Source: Gemmatimonadota bacterium (lineage in GTDB: Bacteria > Gemmatimonadota > Gemmatimonadetes > Longimicrobiales > Gaopeijiaceae). From it: a stretch of 5,369 bases of DNA. A program made the position numbers and the translations under genes. Positions 1-5,369 of the stretch are shown here, piece after piece (position 1 is the stretch's first letter; the number at the start of each line of letters is the position of its first letter). A model generated the notes under the pieces. That model had not been told where the DNA came from and did not search any database. It saw only the letters and a list, made by a program, of their open reading frames with translations. The stretch is taken from contig JAUXEE010000175.1 in NCBI GenBank assembly GCA_030618065.1, forward strand, positions 1 through 5,369. Reading direction: 5' to 3'.

Positions 1-2
1 CC

Positions 3-329
3 CTGGCTTCCGCGGTGGGAATGGTGGGGGCACACATCGCCATCCACTTCCCGGTGCCGAGTGTCAGCGGCCAGGCCGTCCTCACTATGCCCGTCCTTGT
101 GCCCCTTTCGGATCTCCTGGGCCTTTCCCGGCAGGTGACGGTTCTGGCGTATCAGTACGGTGCGGGCCTCACGGACATGATCATCCCCACCAGCGGGGCT
201 CTCATGGCCGTTCTTGCAACGGCCAAGGTTCGCTACGAAGAGTGGATCCGCTGGGTTTTACCCTTTTATGGGATTCTGTTGCTTCTGGGAGTGGTGGCCA
301 TTGGGGTCGGGATCGCGGTGGGGTTGTAG
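3..329 (+). CDS. C-terminal part of a YfcC/DcuC-family membrane transporter (5' end outside window)
   Basis: The frame is open from the left edge (Leu-Ala-Ser-Ala-Val...) to a TAG at 327-329, giving the last 108 residues; the true start is outside the window. The protein is strongly hydrophobic. It contains AIHFPVPSVSGQAVLTMPVL, then PLSDLLGLSRQ, a YQYGAGLTDMIIPTSGALMA segment, and a final helix after WIRWVLPFYG. From memory of the family, this order (PVPS.SGQAVL, LSRQ, YQ.GAGL.D...PT.GALMA, then a last transmembrane helix) is typical of YfcC-like proteins in the C4-dicarboxylate anaerobic carrier group of the ion transporter superfamily; the Gly/Pro/Thr-rich stretch probably forms a re-entrant hairpin of the substrate site. 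It acts in the inner membrane. The substrate cannot be read from the sequence: family members are annotated variously as carriers of dicarboxylates, amino acids or short peptides. The dipeptidase 56 bp downstream on the same strand favours an amino acid or peptide substrate, which is inference. Confidence 0.85.
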   Translation: MASAVGMVGAHIAIHFPVPSVSGQAVLTMPVLVPLSDLLGLSRQVTVLAYQYGAGLTDMIIPTSGALMAVLATAKVRYEEWIRWVLPFYGILLLLGVVAIGVGIAVGL

Positions 330-374
330 TGCGGCAGGCGAAATCGAAGCCTGTACCCTTGGGATCACCCCACA

Positions 375-380
375 GGGAGG
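375..380 (+). promoter_or_regulatory. Ribosome binding site of the M19 dipeptidase gene
   Basis: GGGAGG lies 5 bases before the ATG at 386. It decides the start, because the same frame is open back to 242 inside the transporter gene. No convincing promoter is seen in the 56 bp after the transporter stop, so read-through from the transporter gene is plausible. Confidence 0.75.
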
Positions 381-385
381 ATGAC

Positions 386-1630
386 ATGCCAGAATTGAAG
401 GCCGGTTACCGTGAGCAACATGGCGACGTCAGTTTGAAGTATCTCAACGCGACGCTGATCTGCCTCGGCGCATGCCTCCTTTTCGGTTGCGTTCCCAGTG
501 AGGAGGCTCCGCCCCTCTCCGATGAAGCCCTTACGGCTCTCCACCAGGAGGCCCTGGTCTGGGATTGCCACAACGACCTGGCTTACCGGGTCCTCTTTGA
601 GGGGCTGGATATCGGGGACCGTCTCCCGGCGGGGCACGTGGATCTTTCCCGCATGGAAGAAGGAGGGGTGGACGTCCAGACCGTGGCCCTCTTCGTCCAG
701 AACTTCCTCTACGGTCAGCCCGGGCAGGGCCCACGCCAAGCGCGCATGCTCCTGGACGCCATGCTCGAGGCCATCGAGGTCAACTCAGATCGGGTAGAGC
801 TGGCCCGGACCGGCGCCGACGTGGAACGCATCGTCGCCTCCGGGAAGCTCGCCATGCCTCTGGCCATCGAGGGAGGGCACGCCATCGAGAGCAGCCTGGA
901 ACTCCTGGGGGAGTTCCACAGTTTGGGTGTGTCGTCCATGACCCTCACCCACAACGTCTCCCACGACTGGGCCGATTCCAGCGCCGACGACCCCCGGTGG
1001 GGCGGGCTCAACGACTTCGGGAGGGAGGTGGTGCGGGAGATGAACCAGCTGGGGATGGTCGTGGACGTCTCCCACGTGTCGGACTCCACCTTCTTCGACG
1101 TGCTGGAGGTCACCGAGGACCCGGTCATTCTCTCCCACTCGGGGGTCCGGGCCATCAATCCCCACCGCAGGAATGTGAGCGACGAGATGCTCCAGGCTCT
1201 GGCCGACAATGGTGGCGTCATCTCCATCGTCTTCGTCCTGAACTACCTGACGCCCGCGTATCGGGAGGCCCTGAACGAGCTCCGGAGCATCAGCCGGCCC
1301 TGGTTCCGTCAGCTGCCCCCGCCCCAAGACTTGGATCTCCGGAGTGCGCTGGACCACCTGAACGCCAGCCGGGACTGGCCCATGGAGAACCTCCCCACCC
1401 TGGACGATCTCCTGGACCACATCGACCACGCCGTCAGCGTCGCCGGCGTGGATCACGTGGGGCTCGGAGCCGACATGTACCCCCGTACCCCCTCCCCCGT
1501 GGGGATCCGGGGCGTGGAGGACTATCTGAATATCACCCGGGGACTCAAGGCCCGAGGGTACAGCGACGAGGAGGTGAGGAAGATCATGGGGGGGAACCTC
1601 CTGCGCGTTTGGACGGCCGTCACCGGGTAG
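386..1630 (+). CDS. Peptidase family M19 membrane dipeptidase, probable lipoprotein
   Basis: A 414-residue zinc dipeptidase of the renal dipeptidase type, which cleaves dipeptides (often with a D-residue or dehydro C-terminal residue) using a binuclear metal site in a TIM-like barrel. Counting from ATG 386, the expected ligands are all visible: H62 and D64 in WDCHNDLAYR, the bridging E162 in LAIEGGH, H230 in VVDVSHVSD, and H251 in ILSHSGVRAI. R262 and D363 (GLGADMYP) match the substrate-binding Arg and catalytic Asp of human renal dipeptidase, and the spacings H230-H251 (21) and H251-R262 (11) equal the human ones. The family C-terminal motif MGGNLLRV is at 401-408. The N-terminus has a hydrophobic stretch ending LLFGC at 31-35, which looks like a lipobox with Cys35 as the lipidated residue, though Phe at -2 is uncommon; acting in the envelope is therefore likely. 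About 16 polar residues precede the signal, unusual for a lipoprotein; a TTG at 434 would give a shorter signal but has no clear ribosome site. Probably co-transcribed with the transporter fragment upstream. Confidence 0.93.
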   Translation: MPELKAGYREQHGDVSLKYLNATLICLGACLLFGCVPSEEAPPLSDEALTALHQEALVWDCHNDLAYRVLFEGLDIGDRLPAGHVDLSRMEEGGVDVQTVALFVQNFLYGQPGQGPRQARMLLDAMLEAIEVNSDRVELARTGADVERIVASGKLAMPLAIEGGHAIESSLELLGEFHSLGVSSMTLTHNVSHDWADSSADDPRWGGLNDFGREVVREMNQLGMVVDVSHVSDSTFFDVLEVTEDPVILSHSGVRAINPHRRNVSDEMLQALADNGGVISIVFVLNYLTPAYREALNELRSISRPWFRQLPPPQDLDLRSALDHLNASRDWPMENLPTLDDLLDHIDHAVSVAGVDHVGLGADMYPRTPSPVGIRGVEDYLNITRGLKARGYSDEEVRKIMGGNLLRVWTAVTG

Positions 1631-1658
1631 GTGGCCCGCGTAGCCCGGCCGCCTACTC
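1625..1658. terminator. Inverted repeat between convergent genes, probable bidirectional terminator
   Basis: Bases 1625-1636 can pair with 1647-1658 around a 10-base loop (1637-1646). The core GTAGGTGGCC / GGCCGCCTAC pairs 10 of 10 with a single G-U on the plus-strand transcript; two more outer pairs (one G-U) extend it to 12. The hairpin sits exactly where the M19 gene and the GH172 operon meet and contains both stop codons (TAG at 1628-1630 and, on the minus strand, TAG at 1653-1655). No T-tract follows on either side, so it is not a textbook intrinsic terminator; on the minus strand the G-U pairs become A-C mismatches, so it should be weaker in that direction. Confidence 0.5.
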
Positions 1659-3623
1659 CCTCCAGTTGCCGATCCAGACTCTCGGGTCCCTTTCGTTGCC
1701 GTGGACGGACCAAAGGTCGAAACCTTCAGCGTTGTTGGCTCCCGGAACCCGGTATCGGTAGTGTTGCCCCCAGGGGTCCAGGGGGATGGAACGCGCCAAC
1801 CCCTCCCGCCCTTCCAGCTCCTCCAGGCTGGCTGGGTACTCACCTGTGTCCTCCTTGAAGGCCTCGATGGCCTCAGCGAGCCGCTGCACGGTAGCCGCCG
1901 CGGACTCCACCCTCTCGGCGAAGAGCCGCTCCTCCCGGACCAGGTAGTCCTGCATCCAATCCCATGAGTTCTCCCAGGGGAGCTTCCTGAGCGAGATGGC
2001 ATCCAGTGCCATGTTCAGCCCTGGTGCACCGGGCGAATCTTCCAGGTACCTCCGTCCGGCCTGGGTGTAGGCCACGCCCCGGACCCGGGCCAAGGGGTTG
2101 GCTCCGACGCACTCGAACCGGATGGTGTAACTGCCGGGCTCCAGCGAGTAGATCCCGACCTTGTTCTCGTACCATGTCCCGTAGAGGTAGTTCTCGGGCA
2201 TGTTGAAGGTCTGGATGACGTAGGGATCGTAGAAGTCCATGGCGGGATCCAGGAGCTCGTCGAAGTCGGGCCCCTTCATGGTCACCCTCCATGTCCCGTA
2301 GTCCCGGAAGAGCATCTGGTACACGGAGATCGAATAGTCCCCCGCCTCCTCTACCTGAGCAGGGACCTCCAGCCACGCTCCAATCTCGTCGTTCTCCACG
2401 TAGGTCATGGCCTTCCGTGCGTCTCCCCCGGCTGCATTCGTTGTCCGGGTGTATTTCTGGCTGAGCCGGATTCCGGGAGAAGCCTGGAGTTCATCCAGCA
2501 TCAGAGTGGTCTCGACGACGACCTCCGGGTTCAATCGTTCCGAAATCGGTGCGAAATCCCAAAACCGCTCGGCCGGCCGGGCTGCGTACCAGAACGCCAC
2601 CGAGGAGAAGACGTCGGGACGGTATTTGAAGTCCCACGTCACGTCCTCCCCGGTCTCCGGATCCATGATGGCCGCGTAGCTTCGCCGCTCCATCTCCATT
2701 TTCAGGGAGCTGGTAAAGGTGATGGGGTCGGCGATATGCCAGCGGTAGGCGGTGACCCTCTGGTCCAACCCTTTCGGCTCGTAGATGCTGAGGCCGGCCC
2801 GGAGGTTGGTGAACAGCCGGTGGTTCCACGCGTCGGTGAAGTAATCCTCCATCCCCGTTCCGACTATGGAAGGGATCTCCTCGCCATCGATGTAGAACCG
2901 ATCGTCGGACTCCCCCAGCCAGCTTCCCATGGAGCTATGGATGGAGAGGACCGTTCCCACGTAGTGTCCTTGCCCCTGGATCTCGGCCACGGTGTAGGGG
3001 GAGAAGGGCTCGACGGGGAATTCCTGCCGGTAGCGGGCGTGGAAGTAGAGAGCGTCGTCGGGGAGGGAGTCGAAGGCGAGCCAGTCGATGTAGTAGTAGC
3101 AGGAGCTGACCCGCTGGTCCGATTCGTTGGTGAGGGTGAGGCGGGCCTTTTTGTGAAAGGGCATTCGCCAATAGGAGTTGAAGGCCCGCCCGTAGGAGGT
3201 GACCTCGATGGGCAGCGAGCTGACGTTCACCCGCATCCCGTTCCCCGCGGCGAAGAAATCCCCGATGGGCGCCTCCACCGACGGCACGTCGGAGTCGTCC
3301 CAGTAGAACCTCAGGACCAGCGAGCGGGTGAAACGCCGGTCGAGAGCGCCGATGGTGAACCAGATGTGACGGATTTCCCCGGGTCCGTCCAGCTCGGCCA
3401 GGGTGAGGGTCTCACCCGGAGCGATGGGCCGGGCGTCCCGATTCGATTCCGGGTCGAAGAGTCCGCCCGACGCCCGAAGTCGGCGTGCGTCGATAGAGCG
3501 AGTGATCTCTGAGAGCCCCTGGGCCGCAGCCGGGGAAGTCATGAGCAGCGGAAGACCGGCCTGGGTAAGGGCGGCGCACCAGAGGAGAGCGCCGAGCGGG
3601 AGCCTTCGTCGAAGCTGATTCAC
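1653..3623 (-). CDS. Secreted GH172 (DUF2961) glycosidase-like protein with a C-terminal GspG-like pseudopilin domain
   Basis: A 656-residue exported protein starting at GTG 3623, whose GTGA overlaps the stop of the gene before it. The start is supported by GGAGGAGGGGG six bases upstream and a fitting signal peptide (RRR at 5-7, hydrophobic 8-28, Ala-rich cleavage site near A34|Q35). Residues about 45-365 are a DUF2961 domain: GEIRHIWFTIG (82-92), PSVEAPIGDFF (114-124), CYYYIDW (175-181), GESDD with E238, DGEE (246-249) and GTGMEDYF with E259. GH172 enzymes studied act on fructofuranose dianhydride or D-arabinofuranosides, and as I recall their catalytic pair is two Glu 21 residues apart, the same spacing as E238-E259; the substrate here is unknown. 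Residues about 385-547 form an extra beta-rich region (AWLEVPA, GDYSISVYQ, PGSYTIRFECVG, NMALDAISLRKL) that resembles a carbohydrate-binding beta-sandwich. After a long charged helix (about 552-592), residues 593-655 resemble the GspG head: TGEYPASLEEL, LDPWGQHYRYRVPG, GFDLWSVHG, WIGNW. Confidence 0.9.
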   Translation of the reverse strand: MNQLRRRLPLGALLWCAALTQAGLPLLMTSPAAAQGLSEITRSIDARRLRASGGLFDPESNRDARPIAPGETLTLAELDGPGEIRHIWFTIGALDRRFTRSLVLRFYWDDSDVPSVEAPIGDFFAAGNGMRVNVSSLPIEVTSYGRAFNSYWRMPFHKKARLTLTNESDQRVSSCYYYIDWLAFDSLPDDALYFHARYRQEFPVEPFSPYTVAEIQGQGHYVGTVLSIHSSMGSWLGESDDRFYIDGEEIPSIVGTGMEDYFTDAWNHRLFTNLRAGLSIYEPKGLDQRVTAYRWHIADPITFTSSLKMEMERRSYAAIMDPETGEDVTWDFKYRPDVFSSVAFWYAARPAERFWDFAPISERLNPEVVVETTLMLDELQASPGIRLSQKYTRTTNAAGGDARKAMTYVENDEIGAWLEVPAQVEEAGDYSISVYQMLFRDYGTWRVTMKGPDFDELLDPAMDFYDPYVIQTFNMPENYLYGTWYENKVGIYSLEPGSYTIRFECVGANPLARVRGVAYTQAGRRYLEDSPGAPGLNMALDAISLRKLPWENSWDWMQDYLVREERLFAERVESAAATVQRLAEAIEAFKEDTGEYPASLEELEGREGLARSIPLDPWGQHYRYRVPGANNAEGFDLWSVHGNERDPRVWIGNWRE

Positions 3624-4840
3624 GGCCGTCCCCCTCCTCCGGATGGCCGGGTCTCGTTCCCCCAGAGCCTGAGGCCGTTCCCCATGCTTTTCCGCCACTC
3701 CTGCCGCCACCGGTGGATCTCCACGGGCCCGATCATGGGCATGGGAGATCTCTCGGCCCGATCAGGTAGAGCCGGGAAGGGCTTGGCGGGTCCGGTCTGG
3801 TACCAGTACGCCACCGTGGCCAGGGCCAGGGTCAGGTTGTTGTTATGCCCATGCTCGATGGTGAACCGGAGGGATTCATCGAAATAGAGGGGATCGGTGA
3901 TGTGGAACCGATAGACATGGGTTCGTCCGAGCCACCCCAGGTCGTCGTTCACCCTCGCATATCCGTAGTAGGGATGGGCGAAGAGGGTGTCGGGGCACCA
4001 GGAGGTGTTGAAGTAGTCTTCCGTCCCCGTGCCATGGAGGGACGGAGGCCAGGCTTCTCCGTCGATGAAGATCATATCGTCACCCTCCCCGTACCACATG
4101 GGGCTGGGTGAGTGGACGAAGTAGTTGACCCCTACGAAGTGCCCCTTCCCCTCGATGTCGGCCACGAGGTAGTTGCCCTCCCCCGTGGTGTTCTTCCCCT
4201 GGGGACCCAGGATGGACCACTCGTTTTCTCCTTCGGGGAGAGCTTCCGTCAACTCGTGGCTGTACCAGGCATGGAAGCGGCCCATGTCCTCGGGCAGGGC
4301 ATCGATCTCCACGTAGTCGATGTAGTAGTAGAAGGCGTCGATGGTTCGGCCCGAGTCGTTCTCGATCTCGATACGGGCGCCCTCGGCGAAGGGCATGACG
4401 AAGTAGCTCACCAGGCCCCGCCCATCCACGGGTCCCGCCGCGAGGGGGAGAGAAGCGTAGTTGTAACTTTCGTCCCACCCCTGGCCGAAGAAGGGGCCGA
4501 TGGGCGCCTCGACGCTGGGGAGCTCCTTCCCGTCCCAGTACATCCGAAGGATGATGTCGTTGCGGCTCAGGGCTGGCGGGGGCGGGGCGATGGTGATCCA
4601 GATGTGGTTGATTATTCCGGCCCCTTCCACTTCGAAAATGGTGCGGCGCTCCCCGTCGGGGATCCGCTCGAACCGGTCGTTGTTGCCCCCGGTGCGGTCG
4701 AAGCTGCTGACGCGTTTGCTTCGGACACCGTCACGGATCCGGACCAGGTCCATGAGGGTTCCCTCTGCCGCCTGGCCCTGAGCGGAACCCGGGACGGCTA
4801 GACAGGCGGCCAACAGGCCAATAGCGAAATGCTTGGTCAT
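3620..4840 (-). CDS. Secreted GH172 (DUF2961) glycosidase-like protein, minimal form
   Basis: A 406-residue protein that is the first gene of the operon. The ATG at 4840 has AAGGAGGA seven bases upstream and starts a signal peptide (TKHFAIGLLAACLAVPGSA, cleavage near A20|Q21 or A24|A25), so export to the periplasm or beyond is expected. Most of the rest is one DUF2961 domain (about 30-358): IINHIWITIA (76-85), LRMYWDGKELPSVEAPIGPF (98-117), FYYYIDYVEID (170-180), VADIEGKGHFVGV (226-238), GEGDD with E252, FIDGE (258-262), GTGTEDYFN with E274, and VYRFHITDP (309-317). E252 and E274 correspond to E238 and E259 of the downstream paralogue and are the likely catalytic pair by family analogy. Known members are fructofuranose-dianhydride or D-arabinofuranose-active and form trimer-based oligomers; which glycan is attacked here is not visible. 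Unlike its partner it has no added C-terminal domains, only a short Trp/Arg-rich tail (376-406). Confidence 0.93.
   Translation of the reverse strand: MTKHFAIGLLAACLAVPGSAQGQAAEGTLMDLVRIRDGVRSKRVSSFDRTGGNNDRFERIPDGERRTIFEVEGAGIINHIWITIAPPPPALSRNDIILRMYWDGKELPSVEAPIGPFFGQGWDESYNYASLPLAAGPVDGRGLVSYFVMPFAEGARIEIENDSGRTIDAFYYYIDYVEIDALPEDMGRFHAWYSHELTEALPEGENEWSILGPQGKNTTGEGNYLVADIEGKGHFVGVNYFVHSPSPMWYGEGDDMIFIDGEAWPPSLHGTGTEDYFNTSWCPDTLFAHPYYGYARVNDDLGWLGRTHVYRFHITDPLYFDESLRFTIEHGHNNNLTLALATVAYWYQTGPAKPFPALPDRAERSPMPMIGPVEIHRWRQEWRKSMGNGLRLWGNETRPSGGGGRP
3630..3640 (-). promoter_or_regulatory. Ribosome binding site of the longer GH172 gene, inside the upstream coding region
   Basis: On the minus strand GGAGGAGGGGG ends six bases before the GTG at 3623. 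The same bases encode the run of glycines near the end of the upstream 406-residue protein (S-G-G-G-G-R-P-stop), so the odd glycine tail is explained by the ribosome site. It decides the GTG start over the ATG at 3710, which would overlap the preceding gene by about 90 bases and put a polar extension before the signal peptide. Confidence 0.75.
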
Positions 4841-4991
4841 GGCAGTATCCTCCTTGGGTTTCGGCAATCTGGCGACTGGACATGGAGGCGGGAAAGAGCG
4901 AGATGTATGTGGCGGGTCGGTTGTGCCTGCGGTACGGCTCCAGCAGCGGCGCGGAGGGGAGAGGCTGCGTCCCCCTTTCCCCGGGACGGGA
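4841..4991 (-). other. Upstream (leader) region of the GH172 operon
   Basis: About 150 bases between the operon start and the transposase relic. Any operon promoter should lie here or in the relic, but I see no -35/-10 pair I would trust; the few AT-richer spots (a TACATC near 4902-4907, TTGCCG near 4863-4868) are not at a convincing spacing. A short inverted repeat, CGTCCC at 4968-4973 and GGGACG at 4983-4988, has a 9-base loop and lies just after the stop of the relic transposase; it could be a fragment of an element end or a weak terminator, or chance in G+C-rich DNA. Confidence 0.35.
4848..4855 (-). promoter_or_regulatory. Ribosome binding site of the first GH172 gene
   Basis: AAGGAGGA on the minus strand, seven bases before the ATG at 4840. 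It is a strong match and excludes the in-frame ATG at 4867, which lies upstream of the site. Confidence 0.8.
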
Positions 4992-5244
4992 TCATGCTAC
5001 TCGGTAGCTATCGGGCATCCGGAGGCGGGTCAGTTTGTGGAGGATTCTGCACCCGAGCAGGACCTTCATTCGTTGACCCTTCCCAGTTCGACTTCTCATG
5101 CCCCGACCGATGATCGTCTTGTCCAGGTGGGAGGAGCACCTTCACGGCTTGTTCGCCACCCTTTGATTGAGCCGCCTGGTAGACGCCCGTCGCAAGACCT
5201 GTGCTATCGATGCGTAGGTGGATCGGGCGATCGACCTCGATCAA
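4992..5244 (-). pseudogene. Decayed IS5/IS903-like transposase, internally deleted and frameshifted
   Basis: Two pieces in different frames read as a transposase of the IS5 group (DDE, IS903/IS427-like) on the minus strand. The first frame contains PIHLRIDSTGL (5226 down to 5194), which resembles the first catalytic-Asp motif of these enzymes, PIHLV(I/V)DSTGLK. It is followed directly by VYQAAQSKGGEQAVKVLLPP (5184-5125), similar in style to the later part of the domain before the PPRK-type segment; the family's usual GEWK...WRKLHL stretch between them is missing. The second frame, open from 5141 to the TGA at 4992-4994, gives DKTIIGRGMRSRT, then VLLGCRILHKLTRLRMPDSY and RVA. This is a good match to the family C-terminus (IIG..MRAR...Q..E....ILN.MT.LGMPDSYRVA). 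The region with the catalytic Glu, between the two pieces, is also largely absent. The 5' part before PIHL is Arg-rich and not recognisable. Non-functional; the assignment rests on remembered motifs, not a search. Confidence 0.7.
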
Positions 5245-5369
5245 ACCCTCCCTTCGATCCCGCCGAACCCGACCCCGTCCCCGAGGACGACGACTTCTAC
5301 TAGACCCGGTTCTGGTAACCCCAGCCCTGACCGGCCCCGACGGAGGCGCGCATGGTAGATCGGACTCTA
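5245..5369. other. Right-edge stretch with no recognised gene
   Basis: I recognise nothing reliable here. On the minus strand the frame leading into the transposase relic stays open but is low-complexity Arg/Gly-rich coding, so it may be decayed 5' transposase DNA. No terminal inverted repeat matching the other side of the relic could be found by eye. Confidence 0.3.
5352..5369 (+). CDS. Possible start of a new gene running off the window
   Basis: An ATG at 5352 is preceded by GGAGG at 5342-5346 with five bases between, and the six codons before the edge (M-V-D-R-T-L) are open. It would be divergent from the GH172 operon, on the far side of the transposase relic. Six codons cannot identify a product, and GGAGG is common by chance in this composition. 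Confidence 0.25.

Noticed and set aside
350..376. Short inverted repeat CCTGT...ACAGG overlapping the M19 ribosome site
   Set aside because: Only five pairs with a 17-base loop; too weak to call a riboswitch or regulatory hairpin.
242..385. N-terminal extension of the M19 gene to an ATG at 242
   Set aside because: It would overlap the transporter gene by 88 bases and put 48 residues before the ribosome-site-supported ATG; the extension does not look like protein of this family.
785..2002. Long minus-strand frame opposite the M19 gene (405 codons)
   Set aside because: It is antisense to a gene with all its catalytic residues conserved. It has Gly/Pro/Arg/Val/His-rich shadow composition and also overlaps the end of the GH172 gene.
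3083..3099. 17-base exact repeat shared with 4315-4331
   Set aside because: It encodes the conserved Tyr-Tyr-Tyr-Ile-Asp motif in both GH172 paralogues, so it reflects protein conservation and not a DNA repeat element.
2736..3512. Plus-strand 258-codon frame opposite the longer GH172 gene
   Set aside because: Shadow of the opposite strand: Val/Gly/Glu-rich composition with no domain, and the minus strand encodes a well-supported enzyme.
3624..3710. N-terminal extension of the longer GH172 gene to an ATG at 3710
   Set aside because: It overlaps the preceding coding region and places a charged stretch before a good signal peptide; the GTG at 3623 has a strong ribosome site and a classic stop/start overlap.
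4112..4801. Plus-strand 229-codon frame opposite the shorter GH172 gene
   Set aside because: Same kind of antisense shadow, fully covered by the conserved GH172 domain on the other strand.
5008..5244. Minus-strand 78-codon frame as an intact small gene
   Set aside because: Its first part is transposase-like, but its second half (GQDDHRSG onward) is out of frame with the clear transposase C-terminus encoded in the same bases, so it is a relic and not a gene.
4833..5303. Plus-strand frame of 156 codons ending in an acidic EDDDFY tail
   Set aside because: It starts inside the signal-peptide region of the minus-strand GH172 gene and runs antisense to the transposase relic. It has Gly/Arg/Pro-rich composition with no recognisable domain, and the acidic tail is the antisense of an Arg-rich stretch.

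Overview
The window looks like a chromosomal segment from a G+C-rich, Gram-negative-type environmental bacterium. The lipoprotein-type signal on one enzyme, the Sec-type signals on two others, and a pseudopilin-like (type II secretion) domain point to a diderm. The style of gene content recalls Gemmatimonadota, Acidobacteriota or Planctomycetota, but this is inference only: there is no marker gene here and no search was possible.

Left part, plus strand (3-1630): the last 108 codons of a YfcC/DcuC-type membrane transporter, then, 56 bp later and behind a clear ribosome binding site, a complete M19 (renal/membrane dipeptidase-like) metallopeptidase with an N-terminal lipoprotein-like signal. 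All the family's metal ligands are present. The pair reads as a small scavenging module: an envelope dipeptidase and an inner-membrane carrier.

Middle and right, minus strand (4840 down to 1653): a two-gene operon of secreted DUF2961 proteins, the family now called glycoside hydrolase GH172. The first is a minimal 406-residue enzyme. The second is a 656-residue version whose start overlaps the first gene's stop as GTGA, so the two are probably translationally coupled. The longer paralogue carries an additional beta-sandwich-like region and then a C-terminal domain that closely resembles the globular head of the type II secretion major pseudopilin GspG, without the pseudopilin membrane helix. 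This fusion is the most unusual feature of the window. The M19 gene and the GH172 operon converge with 22 bp between stop codons, and both stops lie inside one strong inverted repeat.

Right end (4841-5369): no intact gene. On the minus strand, just upstream of the GH172 operon, lie recognisable pieces of an IS5/IS903-like transposase in two different reading frames with the intervening parts missing. This is a decayed insertion sequence. A possible new plus-strand gene start is seen in the last 18 bases.
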